Shown here piece after piece: positions 45,507 to 53,592 of a DNA stretch of 53,592 bases. The stretch comes from Shewanella surugensis. Lineage in GTDB: Bacteria; Pseudomonadota; Gammaproteobacteria; Enterobacterales; Shewanellaceae. The position numbers were made by a program, and so were the translations under genes. Below the pieces are notes generated by a model. The model saw only the letters and a program-made list of their open reading frames with translations. It was not told the origin of the DNA and ran no database searches. Every line of letters starts with the position of its first letter. Position 1 is the first letter of the stretch. The stretch lies in contig NZ_JAKIKS010000028.1 in the NCBI RefSeq assembly GCF_023284005.1, forward strand, positions 1 through 53,592, read 5' to 3'.

Positions 45507-46621
45507 GTTGGTCTGAAAAATCATTAGATGAACTTGGTTTTGTATCCAGAGGTCGTTCGCGGAATCGTCCTAGAGATGCTGCTCATCTTTATGGTGGTCC
45601 CTATCCATTTGTGCAAACGGGAGATGTTAAGCATTCAGGTTTGTACTTAACTGAATACTCCCAAACATACAGTGAAGAGGGTCTTGCGCAAAGTAAGCTA
45701 TGGCCTGTGGGTACGCTTTGCATAACGATTGCAGCCAACATCGCGGACACTTCAATTTTGGGGATAGAAGCTTGTTTTCCAGATAGTGTAATAGGCTTTA
45801 TACCAACACAAGGAAAAGCTGATGCTCGCTTTATTAAGTACCTCTTTGATGCGGTCTTAAAACTTAGGTATCGCCAATATACGCAAGGTGCAGCTCAGGA
45901 TAATCTTAGCCAAGGCAAGTTGTTGGCACTGAAATTTTTAGTTCCAGATGATGTAAAAGAGCAAAAACGAATTGCAGATTTCATTGCTAGTTACGATGAA
46001 CTTATCGAAAACAACCGCCGCCGTATTCAGTTGCAGGAAGAATCTGCTCGCCTACTGTATCAGGAATGGTTTGTTCACTTGCGTTTCCCCGGCCATGAGC
46101 TGGTTAAGATTACTGATGGTGTTCCTGAGGGGTGGGAAAAGAAACCAATTAAGCAAATCGCAACACTCAATTATGGCAAAGCTCTGAAAGCCGAAGTGCG
46201 TGTGCCTGGACCATTTCCTGTTTATGGATCAAGTGGTGAAGTTGGAAGCCACGAAAAAGCCTTGGTAAAAGGGCCTGGCATTGTCGTTGGAAGAAAAGGC
46301 AATGTGGGGAGCATCTTTTGGGTCAACACGGACTTTTACCCTATTTATTTTATTTCCTCTGAAGAAAGCAGTTTGTTCCTATATCACGCGCTGAAAAATG
46401 TTCAGTTTATTAATACTGATGTTGCTGTTCCGGGGTTAAATCGCAATATGGCTTACAGTCGAGAAATTCTTATCCCTAACCACAAAAACTATCAGCGTTT
46501 TTTATCAGAGGCTCAACCAATACAAAAACAAATTAATAACTTACAGGACTACAACAATAAGCTTGCTCAAGCTCGTGACTTGTTACTACCTAAACTAATG
46601 AGCGGCGAACTGACCGTGTAA
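45503..46621 (+). CDS. hsdS: Type I restriction-modification specificity subunit HsdS
   Basis: A 372-aa specificity subunit. There are two target-recognition domains, about 1-165 (SWSEKSLDELGFVSRGRSRN; PFVQTGDV; SQGKLLALKFLVPD) and 205-345 (EGWEKKPIKQIATLNYGKAL; VPGLNRNMAYSREILIP). Each is followed by a long helical spacer (RIADFIASYDELIENNRRRI; INNLQDYNNKLAQARDLLLP) that pairs with HsdM. This is the usual two-part layout, so the site should be bipartite. The recognition sequence cannot be read from the protein. The next gene starts 16 bp on. Confidence 0.94.
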   Translation: MSWSEKSLDELGFVSRGRSRNRPRDAAHLYGGPYPFVQTGDVKHSGLYLTEYSQTYSEEGLAQSKLWPVGTLCITIAANIADTSILGIEACFPDSVIGFIPTQGKADARFIKYLFDAVLKLRYRQYTQGAAQDNLSQGKLLALKFLVPDDVKEQKRIADFIASYDELIENNRRRIQLQEESARLLYQEWFVHLRFPGHELVKITDGVPEGWEKKPIKQIATLNYGKALKAEVRVPGPFPVYGSSGEVGSHEKALVKGPGIVVGRKGNVGSIFWVNTDFYPIYFISSEESSLFLYHALKNVQFINTDVAVPGLNRNMAYSREILIPNHKNYQRFLSEAQPIQKQINNLQDYNNKLAQARDLLLPKLMSGELTV

Positions 46622-46637
46622 TCAAAGGACTGATGAA

Positions 46638-48737
46638 ATGAATAGAGATCAAGCTAAGCTCCACCTGCAAACTGCTTTGGCAAATGCTGCCGCCGATTTC
46701 CGTGATGGCCAATGGGAAGCGATTGATGCTCTAGTCAATCATCGACAGAAATTGTTAGTGGTACAGCGTACAGGTTGGGGGAAAAGCTCGGTTTATTTCA
46801 TCAGCACCAAAATTTTTCGTGATCGCGACATGGGGCCAACCATTATCGTTTCGCCTTTGCTGGCGTTGATGCGCAATCAGATTGAATCTGCTACGCGTTT
46901 AGGTATTGTGGCTGAAACTATGAACTCCACTAATACCGATGAGTGGCGATCTGTCACCCAACGTATTCTTAATAATCAAATTGATTGCTTGCTGATTTCT
47001 CCAGAGCGGCTGGCCAACGACAATTTCATTGAAACAGTCTTACAGCCTATTGCCGACCGTATCGCCCTGATGGTGATCGATGAGGCTCACTGTATATCCG
47101 ATTGGGGCCACGACTTCCGCCCAGACTATCGCCGTATAGTAAATATCCTGCGCCAGCTACCCCCTAATACACCAGTATTAGGCACCACTGCAACCGCGAA
47201 CAATCGCGTTGTAGCCGATATTCAAGAGCAGATTGGTGATATTCAAATTCATCGTGGTCCACTGACTCGTGAAAGCCTTGCCCTGCAAACCATGGTGTTA
47301 CCCGATCAGGCGTCTCGCTTGGCCTGGTTGGCTCAAGTCATTCCAACTTTACCAGGCACTGGCATTGTTTACACTTTAACGGTGCGCGATGCAGAGCAGG
47401 TCGCCAACTGGCTCACTAATAATGGTATTGATGCTAAGGCTTATCATGGCAGCGTTGAGGCTGAAGGGTTTGAGAATAGCAATACGTATCGCCAACACTT
47501 GGAAGAGTTGTTACTCAACAATCGGTTAAAGGTGTTAGTCGCAACCTCGGCTTTGGGCATGGGCTATGACAAGCCGGATTTAAGTTTTGTTATCCACTAC
47601 CAAGCGCCGGGCTCTATCGTTGGTTATTATCAGCAGGTAGGTCGAGCAGGGCGTGGCATTGACCATGCTGTTGGCGTATTGATGTCGGGTGTGGAAGATC
47701 AGGATATTCACGAGTTTTTCCGCGAGTCGGCGTTCCCATCTGAGGCGCAGGTGAATGAAATTTTACACGTACTGGAACAAAGCGATGGTTTGTCATTGCG
47801 CAGTATTGAAGAGCAAACCAACCTGCGTCATGGTCAAATTGAAAAAGTTCTTAAATTATTGAGTGTGGAAAATCCGGCTCCTGTAATCAAAGACGGCAGC
47901 CGTTGGGCAAGAACCCCTGTGCGCTATCAAATGGATCATGCCCGAATCGCTCATTTAACTGGCCAGCGTGTTCAGGAATGGCAAGAAGTTCAGGCATACC
48001 TTGCAGATACTGATTGTAAGATGACCTTCCTTCGCCGAGCGCTTGACGATCTTGATCCAACGCCCTGCGGTAAGTGCGCATCTTGTGTTGGTCGGCTCGT
48101 TATCAATATTCCGGTTGATCCTAGTTTGGTGCACCGTGCGGGTACCTTTCTTAAACACGCCGAAATGGTGATTAGTCCAAAAGCACAGGTCGCAGCCAAT
48201 GCGTTTTTAGAGTACGGCTTTCGTGGTAACCTCCCACTTAACCTTCGCGCACAAGAAGGGCGTGTTTTATCGCGCTGGGGCGATGCCGGTTGGGGGCACA
48301 TGGTAGCGGACAACAAGCATGCTGGACGGTTCATTGATGAATTAGTCGAAGCCATGGTTGAAATGGTTCAACAGCGCTGGCAGCTTAATCCTGCACCTGA
48401 GTGGATATGCTGCGTACCTTCTCGGAACCATCCAGAACTGGTGCCAGATTTTGCTCGCAGGCTAGCAGTTCGTTTAGGCCTACCTTTTGTTGATGCTGTA
48501 AGTAAAGTAAAAGACAATCAACAGCAAAAAGGGCAGCAAAATCGGTTCCATCAATGCCGCAACTTAGATGGTGCATTTGCAGTTAATCAAGATATTCCAA
48601 CTACACCAGTTTTACTTGTTGATGACATAGTTGATTCTGGTTGGACGCTGACCGCTATATCAGCATTATTACAACAAGCAGGTAGCGGTGTCGTGTATCC
48701 CGTGGCACTAGCTTCCTCTTCGGTGAAAGACTCATGA
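46638..48737 (+). CDS. RecQ-like helicase fused to a C-terminal phosphoribosyltransferase-like (ComF-type) domain
   Basis: A 699-aa protein. Residues ~1-350 are a superfamily 2 RecQ helicase: FRDGQWEAIDALV, VVQRTGWGKSSVYF (motif I, lysine ~49), MVIDEAHCISDWGHDFRPDY (motif II), and QQVGRAGRG (motif VI). A cysteine cluster CGKCASC (~479) matches the RecQ zinc region. Residues ~560-699 are a PRTase-like domain with PVLLVDDIVDSGWTLTAISA, the PRPP-binding loop. Helicase plus PRTase recalls ComFA and ComFC of competence. It is embedded between hsdS and a dprA-like gene, overlapping the latter by four bases. Ligand and role in restriction are unknown. Confidence 0.88.
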   Translation: MNRDQAKLHLQTALANAAADFRDGQWEAIDALVNHRQKLLVVQRTGWGKSSVYFISTKIFRDRDMGPTIIVSPLLALMRNQIESATRLGIVAETMNSTNTDEWRSVTQRILNNQIDCLLISPERLANDNFIETVLQPIADRIALMVIDEAHCISDWGHDFRPDYRRIVNILRQLPPNTPVLGTTATANNRVVADIQEQIGDIQIHRGPLTRESLALQTMVLPDQASRLAWLAQVIPTLPGTGIVYTLTVRDAEQVANWLTNNGIDAKAYHGSVEAEGFENSNTYRQHLEELLLNNRLKVLVATSALGMGYDKPDLSFVIHYQAPGSIVGYYQQVGRAGRGIDHAVGVLMSGVEDQDIHEFFRESAFPSEAQVNEILHVLEQSDGLSLRSIEEQTNLRHGQIEKVLKLLSVENPAPVIKDGSRWARTPVRYQMDHARIAHLTGQRVQEWQEVQAYLADTDCKMTFLRRALDDLDPTPCGKCASCVGRLVINIPVDPSLVHRAGTFLKHAEMVISPKAQVAANAFLEYGFRGNLPLNLRAQEGRVLSRWGDAGWGHMVADNKHAGRFIDELVEAMVEMVQQRWQLNPAPEWICCVPSRNHPELVPDFARRLAVRLGLPFVDAVSKVKDNQQQKGQQNRFHQCRNLDGAFAVNQDIPTTPVLLVDDIVDSGWTLTAISALLQQAGSGVVYPVALASSSVKDS

Positions 48738-50047
48738 ATTTATCGCCAACGGCTCAGGCTACATTACTACTTACTTGCTATTTTTCCAAAGCGAGTAGCG
48801 AGAATGCTAAACCCCTTACAAATGCTGAATGGGGGCGCTTTGCGTTATGGCTAAAAGAAAAATCTACAAGCCCGGCTGATTTGTTAGGAGCAGATCCTCA
48901 CGTTTTACTTAACGGTTGGTATGATGAGCGCATTAGTGCAGAACGGATTATGCAATTGCTCAATCGCGGCCACAGTCTCGCCTTAGCAGTAGAAAAATGG
49001 CAGAGGGCTGGTCTCTGGGTGGTTACACGTTCTGATCCTGAATATCCAAAACGCTTAAAACAACGCTTGAAGACTGCTTCCCCTCCTGTACTGTTTGGTT
49101 GTGGTAATAAGGCATTACTGAATGAGGGTGGTTTGGCCGTAATTGGTTCTCGAAATGCCAGCGATGACGATTTGTTTTTTACTCAGCAAGTTGGTGCTAA
49201 AGCTGCGAGTGAAGGTGTCGCGATTGTTTCTGGTGGCGCTCGTGGGGTTGATGAAACGGCTATGCTAGGAGCAATGCAGCAAGGTGGATTTGTAATAGGT
49301 ATTATGGCAGACAGCTTATTGAAAGCGGCGACGAGTGCTAAGTGGCGCAAAGGCTTAATGGATAATAATGCTGTGCTGATTTCGCCATTTTATCCGGAAG
49401 CCGGATTTAATGCAGGTAATGCCATGGCGCGCAATAAATATATTTACTGCTTAGCTGACAGCGCCCTTGTTATTCATTCTGGTAAAAAAGGTGGAACACT
49501 TAACGGAGCAGAAGAAAACCTGAAAAAGGCATGGGTACTGCTGTGGATTAAACCAACCACGGATAAGGACGCGGCCAATGCTGATTTGGTGGTTAAAGGG
49601 GGCCAATGGTTAGAGACCGATCTTCAAAGTTTGGTTGTTGCTGATTTGATGAAAAATGAAGGCAACCAGATGAGCCCTCCTAAGGAAATGCAGGCCGATT
49701 TATTTTCAATGCCGGCAGAGTCCGGATTGTTTACTGAGCCTGAGCCAGAAAAAGTTACTTCTTATACTGAACTCGATAATGCACCAGCTGAACAACAAGC
49801 AGGTAAAGAGAGTATCTCTGCACACATTGTTGAAATAGAACCTGCGTCAAACCCTATCGATTTTTACCAATTGTTCATTGCTGAGCTTAATCGGCTTGCT
49901 AAAGATGCTGTCTCTGTCGATGAACTAATTGAAGGCACAGGGCTGCACAAGTCGCAGTTGAATGAGTGGTTGAAACGCGCTGAGGAAGACGGTTTAGTGA
50001 ATAAGCTTAATCGCCCCGTTCGTTATCAATTCGAAAACAAAAAATAA
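48734..50047 (+). CDS. DprA/Smf-like single-strand DNA processing protein
   Basis: A 437-aa DprA-family protein. The N-terminal region (~1-125) is followed by a Rossmann-like domain: LAVIGSRNASDDDLFFTQQV (~135), IVSGGARGVDETAMLGA, ISPFYPEAGFNAGNAMARNK, ALVIHSGKKGGTLNGAEENL. A variable linker follows (~310-370), and a C-terminal winged helix (~375-437; SVDELIEGTGLHKSQLNEWL) occurs in many DprAs. In competence, DprA loads RecA on incoming ssDNA. Its coupling to the helicase gene (ATGA overlap) and position inside a type I operon point to a defence or DNA-uptake role. A housekeeping dprA is expected elsewhere. Confidence 0.9.
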   Translation: MNLSPTAQATLLLTCYFSKASSENAKPLTNAEWGRFALWLKEKSTSPADLLGADPHVLLNGWYDERISAERIMQLLNRGHSLALAVEKWQRAGLWVVTRSDPEYPKRLKQRLKTASPPVLFGCGNKALLNEGGLAVIGSRNASDDDLFFTQQVGAKAASEGVAIVSGGARGVDETAMLGAMQQGGFVIGIMADSLLKAATSAKWRKGLMDNNAVLISPFYPEAGFNAGNAMARNKYIYCLADSALVIHSGKKGGTLNGAEENLKKAWVLLWIKPTTDKDAANADLVVKGGQWLETDLQSLVVADLMKNEGNQMSPPKEMQADLFSMPAESGLFTEPEPEKVTSYTELDNAPAEQQAGKESISAHIVEIEPASNPIDFYQLFIAELNRLAKDAVSVDELIEGTGLHKSQLNEWLKRAEEDGLVNKLNRPVRYQFENKK

Positions 50048-50059
50048 AAGGATTTAGCC

Positions 50060-53000
50060 ATGGCGATGACAGAAGATACTCTGGTTCAACAAGTAACAGC
50101 CGATTACTTATTGAATGAATTACAGTGGGATGCCTCTGTCATGGGCATGTATGAGCGTTTAGGCAAGGAGGGAGACTTTGGGCGAGAGTCAGAGAAGGAC
50201 ATTATTCTTACCCGATACTTAGGTGAGAAGCTGATAGCGTTGAACCCCAGTTTGCCAGAAGTTGTCTACCAAGAGGCACTTCGTCTTGTCTGCGAAATGC
50301 CGTCTTCAACCAATATTCTTGCTGTTAATAAAGAAAAATATTCGTTGCACAAAAATGGGGTGGAAGTCAGCTACCTTAATGATAAAGGTGATCGGGTAAA
50401 GAAACGTCTACGTCTTTTCGATTTTGACAATTATGAAAACAATCACTTTTTATTAGTACGTGAGTTTTGGGTAAAGGGTGACATTTATCGTCGCAGAGCT
50501 GATTTGGTTGGATTTGTGAATGGAATTCCTCTGCTGTTTATGGAAGTGAAAAACGTCCACAAGGATATTAGGGCTGCCTACGAACAAAACCTCGCCGATT
50601 ACAAAGACACTATTCCGCATCTGTTTTATCACAATGCTTTTATCATTTTGGGAAATGGCATTGATGCCAAGATTGGCTCAGTCTCCAGTAAATTCGAGCA
50701 TTTTAATGATTGGAAACGTTTAAAAGAGAATGAGCCTGGTGTTGTGGATATGGAAACCTTGCTGAAAGGTACCTGCTCCAAAACGAGCCTAATGGATATC
50801 TTTGAAAATTTTACCTTGTTTGACCAAAGTTCTGGACGGCTAGTGAAAATTGTCGCCCGCAATCACCAATATCTGGGTGTCAGTCGAGCCATAGATGCGG
50901 TTATTAATCATGGTGAACGCTTGGGTAAATTGGGTGTTTTTTGGCATACCCAAGGTTCAGGGAAATCTTATTCAATTGTTTTTTTTGCGCAGATGGTGCA
51001 TCGAAAGTTGGGGGGGAATTATACCTTTGTAGTACTGACTGATCGGGAGGATCTCGATACGCAGATTTATAAAACTTTCGCAGGAAGTGGAGTTGTCGAC
51101 AATGATAAAGACCCATGCCGTGCCGATAGTGGTAAAACCCTTAAAGAACTAATAGGCCAGCAGAAAGCATTTGTTTTCACCTTGATTCAAAAATTTAATG
51201 AAAAGGTAGATCCTCTAAAACCTTACTCTAAACGCGATGATATTATTGTTATTACCGACGAGGCTCACCGCACACAGTACGGAACTTTGTCTCTAAACAT
51301 GCGTAATGCTCTGCCTAATGCTAGCTTTATCGGTTTTACAGGCACTCCATTATTCAAAGATGACGAGATAACTAAGAAGGTATTTGGTGATTATGTTTCC
51401 ACTTATGATTTTCAACGCGCAGTTGAAGATAAAGCAACGGTACCTTTGTACTACGATGCTCGTGGTGAAGAATTAATATTTACTGATGAGGATGGTAACG
51501 AGCATACAGTCGCTGACCCCAAAGGAATTAATGAGCGAATAGCAGAAAAACTTGAAGAGCTAGAAATTGATGATGTAGATGTACAACAACGGTTAGAGCG
51601 TGAGCTTAAACGCGACTACCACATCATTACTTCAACCAGTAGGCTTGATCAGATTGCTCAAGATTTTGTTGCCCATTATGCCAATGGCTGGGAAACGGGC
51701 AAGGCCATGTTTGTTTGCCTTGATAAAATCACCTGTGTGCGAATGCACAAACTGATCGATTTTTATTGGCTGCAAGAAATTAAAGCAAAAGAGAGAGAGC
51801 TTTCATCGGTCGCAGATGAGCAAGATTTAGCTTGGCGAGAGCGACAATTGGCGTGGATGAAAGAAACGCTGATGGCCGTTGTGGTTAGTGAGGAACAGGG
51901 TGAGGTTGCGAAGTTTGAAAAATGGGATTTGGATATAAGACCGCATCGCCTGCTAATTAAAACAGGTTTTGAGTTAAAGGATGGCTCGCGTTTGGATATG
52001 GAAGAGGCGTTCAAGACTAACGAACACCCTTTCAGGGTAGCGATTGTCTGTGCCATGTGGTTAACGGGCTTTGATGTACCAACACTCTCCACTCTGTATT
52101 TAGACAAACCCCTTAAGGCGCATACTTTAATGCAGGCCATTGCTAGGGCAAATCGTGTGGCGGAAGGCAAAAATAATGGACTGATTGTCGATTACAGCGG
52201 CATACTCAAAAATCTACGTAAAGCGCTGGCAACATTTGCTGGTGCGGGTGACGAAGGCCATGGTGGTGAGGAAGGTGAAAATGAACCAGCCAAACCCAAT
52301 GAGGAACTTTTACAAAGCCTAAATGAGTCGATTAGTTTTGCCGCTGAGTTTTTACGGAAGCATGATTTTGAATTGAGTCGAATAATCACCGAAACTGGAT
52401 TTGTTAAGAATGCGGCGATTGCACAGGCCAAAGAAGTCATCAATATAAATGATGAAACCAGAAAACGATTTGAAGTGATTGCCAGAGAGGTATTCAACAA
52501 GTTCAAGGCTTGTATCAACGTGCCGGGTATTAATGATTATCGTGATCTGCGTGATGCTATTAATGTTCTTTATAAGAGTTTACAGGCAGATAAAGAGAAA
52601 GCTGATATCTCAGATATCATGAAAGAGCTTTATAAAATCGTTGACGGTAGCATAGATACTACATATAAAATCAAAGAGCCAAAATCGGATAGCGAGCGAA
52701 TTTACGATATCAGCAAGATCGATTTTGAACGTTTGCGCCAGGAGTTTGCAAAATCAGAGCGAAAAAATACAACCGTGCAATCTCTGAAGCATGCTGTTGA
52801 GAATAAACTTGCTCGCTTAATGATGCAAAATCCGTTACGCACTGATTATCAAGAGCACTACGAAAAACTTGTTAGAGAATACAATCAGGAAAAAGATCGC
52901 GTTGTAATTGAGAAGACATTTGAGGCGCTCATAAAGTTCAATGAAGAACTTTCGCATGAAGAAAAACGTGCGCTTAGGGAAGGGGTGGACGAAGAGTCCC

Positions 53001-53311
53001 TAGTGTTGTTTGACTTACTGAGCAAGCCAAATTTGAAACCTCGAGAGATAGCGAAGATTAAACAAGTAGCGACGGCTTTATTGTCGACACTTAAGGCTGA
53101 GCGACTTAAAGTTGCGAACTGGCAGCAGAAAGAATCATCGCGGGATGCGGTAAAGCAGCAGATTTATGATTTTCTTTATGACGAGAGAACGGGACTGCCT
53201 ATTGATCAGTACGAAGAAGATGAAATTTCCGATATTACTGAAAGAGTCTTTCTTCACATATACAGGGCATATCCGGAATTACCATCTCCCATATATAGTG
53301 CGCAACATTAG
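50060..53311 (+). CDS. hsdR: Type I restriction endonuclease subunit HsdR
   Basis: A 1083-aa motor and nuclease subunit that cuts unmodified DNA after translocation. The N-terminal PD-(D/E)xK nuclease has RRADLVGFVNGIPLLFMEVK (about Asp148, Glu162, Lys164). The SF2 motor has HTQGSGKSYSIVFFA (~298-306), ITDEAHRTQYGTL (DEAH ~399), SFIGFTGTPLF, and WLTGFDVPTLSTLYLDKPLK with QAIARANRV as motif VI. A helical C-terminus contacts HsdM. AAGGAT precedes the ATG. The gene ends five bases before the outermost TnsB-type site of the distal end, so the cargo is packed right to the border. Confidence 0.96.
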   Translation: MAMTEDTLVQQVTADYLLNELQWDASVMGMYERLGKEGDFGRESEKDIILTRYLGEKLIALNPSLPEVVYQEALRLVCEMPSSTNILAVNKEKYSLHKNGVEVSYLNDKGDRVKKRLRLFDFDNYENNHFLLVREFWVKGDIYRRRADLVGFVNGIPLLFMEVKNVHKDIRAAYEQNLADYKDTIPHLFYHNAFIILGNGIDAKIGSVSSKFEHFNDWKRLKENEPGVVDMETLLKGTCSKTSLMDIFENFTLFDQSSGRLVKIVARNHQYLGVSRAIDAVINHGERLGKLGVFWHTQGSGKSYSIVFFAQMVHRKLGGNYTFVVLTDREDLDTQIYKTFAGSGVVDNDKDPCRADSGKTLKELIGQQKAFVFTLIQKFNEKVDPLKPYSKRDDIIVITDEAHRTQYGTLSLNMRNALPNASFIGFTGTPLFKDDEITKKVFGDYVSTYDFQRAVEDKATVPLYYDARGEELIFTDEDGNEHTVADPKGINERIAEKLEELEIDDVDVQQRLERELKRDYHIITSTSRLDQIAQDFVAHYANGWETGKAMFVCLDKITCVRMHKLIDFYWLQEIKAKERELSSVADEQDLAWRERQLAWMKETLMAVVVSEEQGEVAKFEKWDLDIRPHRLLIKTGFELKDGSRLDMEEAFKTNEHPFRVAIVCAMWLTGFDVPTLSTLYLDKPLKAHTLMQAIARANRVAEGKNNGLIVDYSGILKNLRKALATFAGAGDEGHGGEEGENEPAKPNEELLQSLNESISFAAEFLRKHDFELSRIITETGFVKNAAIAQAKEVININDETRKRFEVIAREVFNKFKACINVPGINDYRDLRDAINVLYKSLQADKEKADISDIMKELYKIVDGSIDTTYKIKEPKSDSERIYDISKIDFERLRQEFAKSERKNTTVQSLKHAVENKLARLMMQNPLRTDYQEHYEKLVREYNQEKDRVVIEKTFEALIKFNEELSHEEKRALREGVDEESLVLFDLLSKPNLKPREIAKIKQVATALLSTLKAERLKVANWQQKESSRDAVKQQIYDFLYDERTGLPIDQYEEDEISDITERVFLHIYRAYPELPSPIYSAQH

Positions 53312-53316
53312 TTTGT

Positions 53317-53460
53317 TAACAACTTTATTGTGACACTTTTTTGAGTTGATTACTTATACCTTAAAAAGTTAACAACTTTATTTATATTACCAATAATTAC
53401 GTTTATTTAAAAACAATGAGTTACCGATCTATTTGTTAATAACTTTATTGTTGACCAACA
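53317..53460 (-). repeat. Distal (left-type) transposon end with three spaced TnsB-type sites
   Basis: Read on the minus strand, ACAATAAAGTTATTA (53437-53451), TAAATAAAGTTGTTA (53370-53384) and ACAATAAAGTTGTTA (53317-53331) lie behind the terminal TGTTGG. The spacing is 67 and 53 bp. Wide spacing here against tight 20-bp packing at the other end reproduces the asymmetry of Tn7, in which the left end has separated sites. Confidence 0.92.
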
Positions 53461-53465
53461 CAAAT
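53461..53465. other. Right copy of the 5-bp target duplication
   Basis: CAAAT, identical to 33535-33539 and directly next to the terminal ...CCAACA of the element. Five bases is the duplication length made by Tn7. Confidence 0.93.
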
Positions 53466-53547
53466 AGATATTGAGTAAAGACTAGGGGGCGTTGACAATT
53501 GGCCATGATTAGCTGATTAAGATACAATTTTTCTCTTTGAAATTCAT

Positions 53548-53592
53548 ATGTCTCGTAAAATGATTAGCGATAAGCAGTGGCGACGAATTCAT
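53548..53592 (+). CDS. IS5-like transposase N-terminus (partial, cut by window edge)
   Basis: An ATG at 53548 opens 15 codons, MSRKMISDKQWRRIH, to the right edge. This resembles the start of IS5-family transposases (MSRK-MISD-x-x-W-x-x-I), by recollection. The bases just before it, from about 53488 (GGGGGCGTTGACAATT), may be the element's terminal repeat, inserted at a TA or CTAG roughly 20 bp beyond the Tn7-like element. Without the other end this is provisional. Confidence 0.55.
   Translation, partial: MSRKMISDKQWRRIH

Larger units (their letters stand above)
33540..53460 (+). mobile_element. Complete Tn7-class transposon, 19,921 bp, at attTn7
   Basis: The proximal end starts TGTGGGTTAACAATAAAATT. 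The distal end, read inward on the minus strand, starts TGTTGGTCAACAATAAAGTT. Both carry TnsB-type repeats, and the 5-bp duplication CAAAT flanks the element exactly. tnsABCDE occupy the glmS-proximal third, the same arrangement as Tn7. Cargo runs from 41344 to 53311: an XRE/ImmA-IrrE and PIN pair, a small HTH protein, and a type I restriction-modification operon with an embedded helicase-PRTase and DprA-like protein. All transposition genes look intact, so it may be active. No Cas genes are present. Confidence 0.96.

Noticed and set aside
47955..48355. Long minus-strand frames over the helicase gene
   Set aside because: They are antisense shadows of a gene with clear RecQ and PRTase motifs on the + strand, and they overlap one another.
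33540..53460. Possibility of a CRISPR-associated (CAST) Tn7-like element
   Set aside because: No cas genes or CRISPR repeats are present, TnsD has the Tn7 zinc finger and full specificity region, TnsE is present, and the element sits at the classical attTn7.

Overview
The window looks like chromosomal DNA of a marine gammaproteobacterium, most likely Shewanella or a close relative. The evidence is the gene order mioC - oriC - mnmG - rsmG - parA - parB - atpIBEFHAGDC - glmU - deoR-type regulator - glmS, all on the + strand, with protein sequences typical of Alteromonadales. The base composition is AT-rich. No rRNA, tRNA or CRISPR array was seen.

Layout. (1) 1-2600: a possible IS66-type transposase start at the left edge, then four tandem minus-strand paralogues (~111-121 aa, unknown function), the last interrupted by one TGA. 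(2) 3058-9295: a UbiG-like methyltransferase, mioC, the chromosomal replication origin (DnaA boxes, dense GATC, AGATCT-rich unwinding region), mnmG, rsmG and the parAB segregation genes. (3) 9400-16522: the complete nine-gene ATP synthase operon with a strong terminator. (4) 16658-23651: a CadC/ToxR-type membrane regulator, a structured intergenic repeat, and an adaptor / ABC ATPase / eight-helix MacB-like permease export system. (5) 23897-30596: accessory genes interleaved with glmU. Three minus-strand proteins (140-144 aa) consist only of a domain that resembles the N-terminal translocation domain of Salmonella SPI-2 type III effectors (the W-E-K-I/M-x-x-F-F family of SifA, SseJ and SspH2). 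A fourth, + strand gene has a divergent copy plus a 15-serine linker. A fifth encodes a CX5R tyrosine-phosphatase-like protein with two 89-aa-period repeats. No secretion apparatus is in the window. (6) 30832-33514: deoR-type regulator and glmS.

(7) 33540-53460: a complete 19,921-bp Tn7-class transposon at attTn7. It starts 25 bp after the glmS stop codon and is flanked by the 5-bp direct repeat CAAAT (33535-33539 and 53461-53465). It has three 20-bp-phased TnsB-type sites at the tns-proximal end and three dispersed ones at the other end. It carries all five genes tnsABCDE, with catalytic and zinc ligands at or within two residues of the Tn7 numbering. The cargo is a leaderless-looking XRE/ImmA-IrrE regulator with a PIN-domain partner, a small excisionase-type HTH protein, and a tight five-gene operon: hsdM, hsdS, a RecQ-like helicase fused to a ComF-like phosphoribosyltransferase, a DprA-like protein, and hsdR. 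The helicase-PRTase/DprA pair inside a type I restriction operon resembles competence functions (ComFA/ComFC/DprA) recruited to defence, and it is the best candidate for an under-described system. (8) After the transposon, the first 15 codons of an IS5-like transposase run off the right edge.

All calls come from reading the sequence and recalled family knowledge. No database search was run.
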